A stretch of 6,420 bases of DNA from Syntrophorhabdaceae bacterium (GTDB taxonomy: Bacteria; Desulfobacterota; Syntrophorhabdia; Syntrophorhabdales; Syntrophorhabdaceae): contig JAOAHW010000210.1 of assembly GCA_026415015.1 (NCBI GenBank), positions 1 to 6,420 of the forward strand, written 5' to 3'. The notes under the pieces are model-generated. The model was not told where the DNA came from. It worked only from the letters and a program-made list of their open reading frames with translations, and did no database searches. Shown in pieces: positions 4,960-6,420 of the stretch. A program made the position numbers and the translations under genes. Position 1 is the first letter of the stretch. Each line of letters starts with the position of its first letter.

Positions 4960-6420
4960 TTGAAAACGAAACAAGAGGTTATGATTGGCAATTACGGAAT
5001 TGCCATTGGACTTGTGGAGGCAGGACTTGAACTGGCAGCTGCTTATCCAGGAACACCAAGTTCTGAGATTCTGCCAGGGATTATAGAATTTAACAGGAGA
5101 AATAAACTCAACATATATGCAGAATGGTCTGTAAATGAGAGATGCAGCCTTGAGGTTGCCTTTGGTGCTGCCATGAATGGGAAAAAGGCAGTAGCCATGA
5201 TGAAACAGGTTGGACTCAATGTTGCCAGTCCTCCTTTTTTGAGTCTCATTGAGGAAAAGATAAAAGGTGGTCTCGTGCTTGTTGTCTGTGATGACCCAGG
5301 ACCCCAATCATCGCAGACAGAACAAGATACAAGACTCCTTTCCCTACTCCTTGGTGTCCCAGTATTTGACCCTGCATCACCTTCAGAGGCCGCTGATATT
5401 GCATATTATGCCCTTAATTATTCCTTTGAAAAAAAGGTACCGGTGATTATCAGGCCTACACACAGGGTCAGCCATTCAAGGGAACCTATCAATCTCTATC
5501 CGCATGGCAAAAGAAAACTCCACATAAAAGGAGGCATTGTAAACCCTATAAAAAGAAAAAAAACTGGTGCATCAAAAGATAAAGAGCGCAAAAAACTCGG
5601 TATAGTGGCATCAGGTATGTGCTTTTCCGTTGTAATGGATGTCCTTAAAGAAAAGGGCTTAGAAAAGGATATCCCTGTATATAAAGTATGGGCTATACAA
5701 AAAGAATTTATAAACAACAAAAATATACAGGATCTTTTCGATTTTGTGGAAACAATGGATAAAGTACTGGTCATTGAAGAAACAGATGCAGTGGTAGAAC
5801 TTATTATCGGCAAGGCAGAGAAGGTCCTTGGTAGAAGAAATGGTTTTATCCCTGACGCAGGAGAACTTACATATAATGTCATAAGGGATGTTATAGAAAA
5901 GGCAGCTGCAGACGCAGATTTATTAAAACAGAGGTTTGTCCCTGATTACTCCATAGAAGATACACTTAAAGACATTACAATACCAAAAAGACCACCTAAA
6001 CTCTGTGCAGGTTGTCCCCACAGGGCAACTTTCTATGCCATGAAAAAGGCCTTTCCAGGGGCAATATTTCCAGGGGATATAGGCTGTTATACCCTTGGTA
6101 TATCCCTTGGTGCAGTTGATACTTGCATTGATATGGGAGGCGGCCTGACCCTTGCCTCTGGTTTCTATGAAGCTTATAGGCAGGACAATAAGATCATCCC
6201 TATTATGGCAACCATCGGGGACTCTACATTTTTTCACGCAGGCTTATCTCCATTGTACGATGCAGTGAGCAAAAACAAAAGGATTATAATTGTAATCATG
6301 GACAATGGTACTACTGCCATGACAGGTGTGCAACCAACACCTCAGACAGGTGTCACTGCCCAGGGAGAAAAACAACCACCTATATTGATAGAGGATGTAG
6401 TTAAAGGAATGGGGGTAAGT
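4960..6420 (+). CDS. iorA: Indolepyruvate:ferredoxin oxidoreductase alpha subunit, partial (3' end outside window)
   Basis: 487 residues are visible of an expected roughly 600; the frame is still open at the right edge. This is the catalytic subunit, which carries thiamine diphosphate and normally a C-terminal two-[4Fe-4S] ferredoxin domain that would lie beyond the window. Motifs are GNYGIAIGLVEAG (10-22), AYPGTPSSEI (28-37), EWSVNE (55-60) with the TPP-activating glutamate region, SSQTEQDTR (117-125), LCAGCPHR (348-355), GDIGCYTLG (372-380), and the metal/TPP pair GDSTFFHAG (420-428) with DNGTTAMTG (448-456). All catalytic motifs are intact. Two points are odd. The region around 180-212 is short and very Lys/Arg-rich where other IorA proteins have a longer helical linker. 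FLSLIEEKIKGG (93-104) replaces the usual LMTLAYTGVKGG-like segment. Start TTG 4960 is supported by GGAGG. Substrate range (indole-, phenyl- or hydroxyphenylpyruvate) cannot be read from sequence; the operon's Trp control favours indolepyruvate. Confidence 0.93.
   Translation, partial: MKTKQEVMIGNYGIAIGLVEAGLELAAAYPGTPSSEILPGIIEFNRRNKLNIYAEWSVNERCSLEVAFGAAMNGKKAVAMMKQVGLNVASPPFLSLIEEKIKGGLVLVVCDDPGPQSSQTEQDTRLLSLLLGVPVFDPASPSEAADIAYYALNYSFEKKVPVIIRPTHRVSHSREPINLYPHGKRKLHIKGGIVNPIKRKKTGASKDKERKKLGIVASGMCFSVVMDVLKEKGLEKDIPVYKVWAIQKEFINNKNIQDLFDFVETMDKVLVIEETDAVVELIIGKAEKVLGRRNGFIPDAGELTYNVIRDVIEKAAADADLLKQRFVPDYSIEDTLKDITIPKRPPKLCAGCPHRATFYAMKKAFPGAIFPGDIGCYTLGISLGAVDTCIDMGGGLTLASGFYEAYRQDNKIIPIMATIGDSTFFHAGLSPLYDAVSKNKRIIIVIMDNGTTAMTGVQPTPQTGVTAQGEKQPPILIEDVVKGMGVS

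Noticed and set aside
4924..6237. Long minus-strand reading frames opposite iorA
   Set aside because: They overlap a well-supported coding frame on the plus strand, have no ribosome binding sites and show no recognisable protein features, so they are shadows.

Overview
This window looks like the first 6.4 kb of a single plus-strand operon from an anaerobic bacterium. The genome has moderate to low GC, uses many ATA (Ile) and AGG (Arg) codons, has strong AGGAGG-type ribosome binding sites, and encodes an oxygen-sensitive ferredoxin-dependent 2-oxoacid oxidoreductase. A deltaproteobacterium sensu lato or a Nitrospirota-like anaerobe would fit, but this is inferred from style and gene content, not from a marker gene.

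Layout. Bases 1-60 hold a probable promoter with a perfect TTGACA. Bases 61-172 form what appears to be a complete ribosome-mediated tryptophan attenuator. It has a 17-residue leader peptide with three consecutive Trp codons (MKQNILKNKTNWWWQLL), a pause hairpin, a perfect 12-bp antiterminator stem and a perfect 14-bp terminator stem followed by eight T's. A second hairpin (175-202) lies between this terminator and the first gene. The genes then follow in order: trpB2-type tryptophan synthase beta (231-1592); a 77-residue Cys-containing protein of unknown function (1643-1876); a fold-type I PLP aminotransferase (1894-2994); an IorA-like protein that has lost its thiamine-diphosphate and cysteine motifs (3036-4283); iorB (4307-4882); and a catalytic-looking iorA with a TTG start that runs off the right edge (4960 to beyond 6420). 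There is no gene on the minus strand and no gene-free stretch over 300 bases.

How the parts fit. IorAB (indolepyruvate/arylpyruvate:ferredoxin oxidoreductase) and an aminotransferase together interconvert aromatic amino acids and arylacetyl-CoA thioesters through arylpyruvates. This pair is often read as amino-acid degradation. Here the operon sits behind a WWW leader peptide, so it should be switched on when charged tRNA-Trp is scarce. That argues for the biosynthetic direction: TrpB2 making Trp from indole plus a serine-type donor, and IOR plus aminotransferase making Trp from indoleacetyl-CoA by reductive carboxylation and transamination. The result would be a Trp-starvation salvage operon with two entry points, indole and indoleacetate. 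The degenerate IorA paralogue and the small Cys protein are unexplained parts of the module and are the best candidates for something undescribed.
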